Shown: one piece after another, positions 47,051-48,956 of the stretch
How positions within the stretch are numbered: the stretch's first letter is position 1
Layout: each line of letters opens with the position of its first letter
From: Gammaproteobacteria bacterium
GTDB lineage: Bacteria; Pseudomonadota; Gammaproteobacteria; Coxiellales; Coxiellaceae
Assembly: GCA_013287505.1 (NCBI GenBank)
Contig: JABDDR010000007.1
Location: 1 to 48,956, forward strand
Reading direction: 5' to 3'
Length of the DNA stretch: 48,956 nucleotides
Position numbers and translations under genes: made by a program
Notes under the pieces: generated by a model
The model's database searches: none
What the model was told of the DNA's origin: nothing
What the model saw: the letters and a program-made list of their open reading frames with translations, nothing else

Positions 47051-48175
47051 GTGCCAAACATTTACGAACACAATAATTTTAAACCCACAGAAAATAGCGG
47101 AACAAACGTTTCATTTTCAATGATTCAACAATTATTAAAACAAAATTCCACGCATTTTGTCAGCAACATAAAAACAACCGTTGCCGCATTGGTTTTTGAA
47201 AATGATGCATGGCCATTAACGATTAACAAAACCGAGTATCGCAATGCGCTCATTTGCTCTCCCTACACCACTTATGTCACTTACCCGCTGGGAGAATTAA
47301 AAAAATTCAATTTTTGGATCAAAGGGATTGTTTTATTAAACACGGCATTTATGTTTTTATTGTGTCGATTAACGAAATTTAATCAAGTGATTCAGGTCAA
47401 CAATAATTTAAACAGTATCATTAAGCATCCGCGACAATTTATTACATTACTACCTTCGCTTACAAAAAAAATAACGGCCCGATATCCAAAACATGCCATC
47501 ACTTTTTATCGCGTGAACGATGCACTCGATCAAGATTTTTTAAAAACGTTAAAAGACAATGGGTATTATGTATTTCCTGATCGTGGCGTGCATGTTTTTT
47601 TTCCTGAATCAGGATTTATTCGACGCAGTCATGCAAAGCGCGATATCAGTTTATTGCGTAAATCAAGCTATAAAATAGTATCACACGACGAGCTCACGAT
47701 GCAGGATGCAGAACGTTTTGCGCAACTCTACAAACAATTGTTTGTGGATAAACATTCAAAATACAATCCCATTTACACAGCGCATTATTTTCAAATGGCC
47801 ATACAGCATCGCTGGCATCATTACACGGCGCTAAGAAATTCGGATGGACAAATTGACGCGTTTATTAGCTGGTTTGACAGTGAAAATACAATGATCTGCG
47901 GTCCATTGGGCTATGACTGCGTGGTTGATCGTAAAATGGGATTGTATCGACAATTGGTGGCGTTGTGCTTACAACGCGCTGATGCGCACAATTTAATTTT
48001 TAATATGGGTGGTGGTTCTGATGAATTTAAAACGAATCGTGGTAGCACTTCTACGCTGGAATATGTGGCTGTTTATTGCAAGCATTTGCCGCTCTACCGA
48101 AGAATTCCTTGGAAAATATTACAGTATTTATGCAATAAACTGATTAAAAAAATTATGGATGCATCGAGTTTGTAA
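47051..48175 (+). CDS. GNAT-like acyltransferase protein
   Basis: 374 aa, GTG start; C-terminal part (DAFISWFDSENTMICGPLGYD...GLYRQLVALCLQRADAHNLIFNMGGGSDEFKTNRGS) resembles GNAT/FemAB-like domains. Confidence 0.6.
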   Translation: MPNIYEHNNFKPTENSGTNVSFSMIQQLLKQNSTHFVSNIKTTVAALVFENDAWPLTINKTEYRNALICSPYTTYVTYPLGELKKFNFWIKGIVLLNTAFMFLLCRLTKFNQVIQVNNNLNSIIKHPRQFITLLPSLTKKITARYPKHAITFYRVNDALDQDFLKTLKDNGYYVFPDRGVHVFFPESGFIRRSHAKRDISLLRKSSYKIVSHDELTMQDAERFAQLYKQLFVDKHSKYNPIYTAHYFQMAIQHRWHHYTALRNSDGQIDAFISWFDSENTMICGPLGYDCVVDRKMGLYRQLVALCLQRADAHNLIFNMGGGSDEFKTNRGSTSTLEYVAVYCKHLPLYRRIPWKILQYLCNKLIKKIMDASSL

Positions 48176-48500
48176 TATTACTTTTATACAGCTTCCCCCA
48201 TTCATTGATTTTATCAAAAGCTGTTTTTAATGCTTCGCCAATGGGTGTCAGCGAATATTCCACGCGAATCTTTGATTCTGATATAACAGTTCGTACAATA
48301 ATTTTATCATTTTCCAGTTCGCGTAATTGCAATGTCAACATGCGTTGCGTGATTTCAGGCAACACGCGTTTCAACTCTGAAAATCGTTTTGTGCCGTAAA
48401 ATAAGTGATAAATGATAATGCCTTTCCATTTACCGCCAATTAAATCCATGGTGAGTTCAAAATCACATTTTTGGCGAAGCTGTGTGTTTCGTTTTGGCAT
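48153..48500 (-). CDS. HxlR-family transcriptional regulator
   Basis: CDFELTMDLIGGKWKGIIIYHLFYGTKRFSELKRVLPEITQRMLTLQLRELENDKIIVR. Confidence 0.94.
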   Translation of the reverse strand: MPKRNTQLRQKCDFELTMDLIGGKWKGIIIYHLFYGTKRFSELKRVLPEITQRMLTLQLRELENDKIIVRTVISESKIRVEYSLTPIGEALKTAFDKINEWGKLYKSNITNSMHP

Positions 48501-48615
48501 AAATTTCAAGGTATAAAAAAGGGTACTAACCCACTGTTTTGTGCGTATTAAATCAAATCAATTCTAGCATAGACTATACTTGATAAAAATAATACACATA
48601 CAAACAGGGGTTGTT

Positions 48616-48956
48616 ATGACAGCTAAAAAACATTTTCATATGGCAGCACTTCCGCTTGATAAATTTGATGATAAATTGGAATTGCATCGTATTGTCGCAA
48701 AAGAAATGGCGATCGTGTATGCCAGATTTGAAAAAGACGGTAAACATGAAAACATCACACACAGCAATGAAGAATTTTTTTATTTGATTGATGGTCACAT
48801 GGAAGCATATGTCGGAAAAGAGAAATATGAATTAAAAAATGGCGATGGTTTATTAATTCCCCCTAATGAACCGCATGGTTTTCGAATATTAAAAACTAGT
48901 ATTGCTTTAATTACTTTTGCACCACCTATCAGTCATGAACGAGCGGAAGAAATCAA
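48616..48956 (+). CDS. Cupin-domain protein, truncated by window edge
   Basis: ATG at 48616, open to window end: MTAKKHFHMAALPLDKFDDKLELHRIVAKEM...NEEFFYLIDGHMEAYVGKEKYELKNGDGLLIPPNEPHGFRIL. Absent from the ORF track. Confidence 0.85.
   Translation, partial: MTAKKHFHMAALPLDKFDDKLELHRIVAKEMAIVYARFEKDGKHENITHSNEEFFYLIDGHMEAYVGKEKYELKNGDGLLIPPNEPHGFRILKTSIALITFAPPISHERAEEI

Overview
The window is a gene-dense, AT-rich gammaproteobacterial chromosome segment. The evidence points to a Legionellales-like organism: an IcmN/DotK-like OmpA lipoprotein, split type II secretion clusters, effector-like ankyrin and coiled-coil ORFs, an EnhA-like L,D-transpeptidase, and a lolB/tRNA-Gln/prs locus without ispE. 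Recognisable housekeeping genes are polA, ihfB, hda, sspB, sspA, rpsI, rplM, aroE, engB, gspC, gspM-L-K-J-I, ubiA, ubiC, rdgB, hemH, prmC, prfA, hemA, lolB, tRNA-Gln(TTG), prs, rplY and pth. Two CDSs that run off the window edges (1..385 minus, 48616..48956 plus) are missing from the ORF track. The most unusual content is a set of short dispersed palindromic repeat families. Family A (GTAGAGACG..CGCGTCTC) lies between genes, supplies stop codons, extends the hemH C-terminus, and is translated in frame inside polA and prmC, much like Rickettsia palindromic elements. A 252-bp MITE-like element carrying family A palindromes is inserted in a second repeat (family B) with a 10-bp target duplication; an uninterrupted family B copy elsewhere in the window gives the empty site. 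Family C encodes the leader of the GspJ pseudopilin. Separately, two unrelated AAA-type ATPase genes sit between genes of otherwise coherent clusters, each preceded by its own iteron-like short repeats. All calls come from reading sequence and translations; no database search was run.
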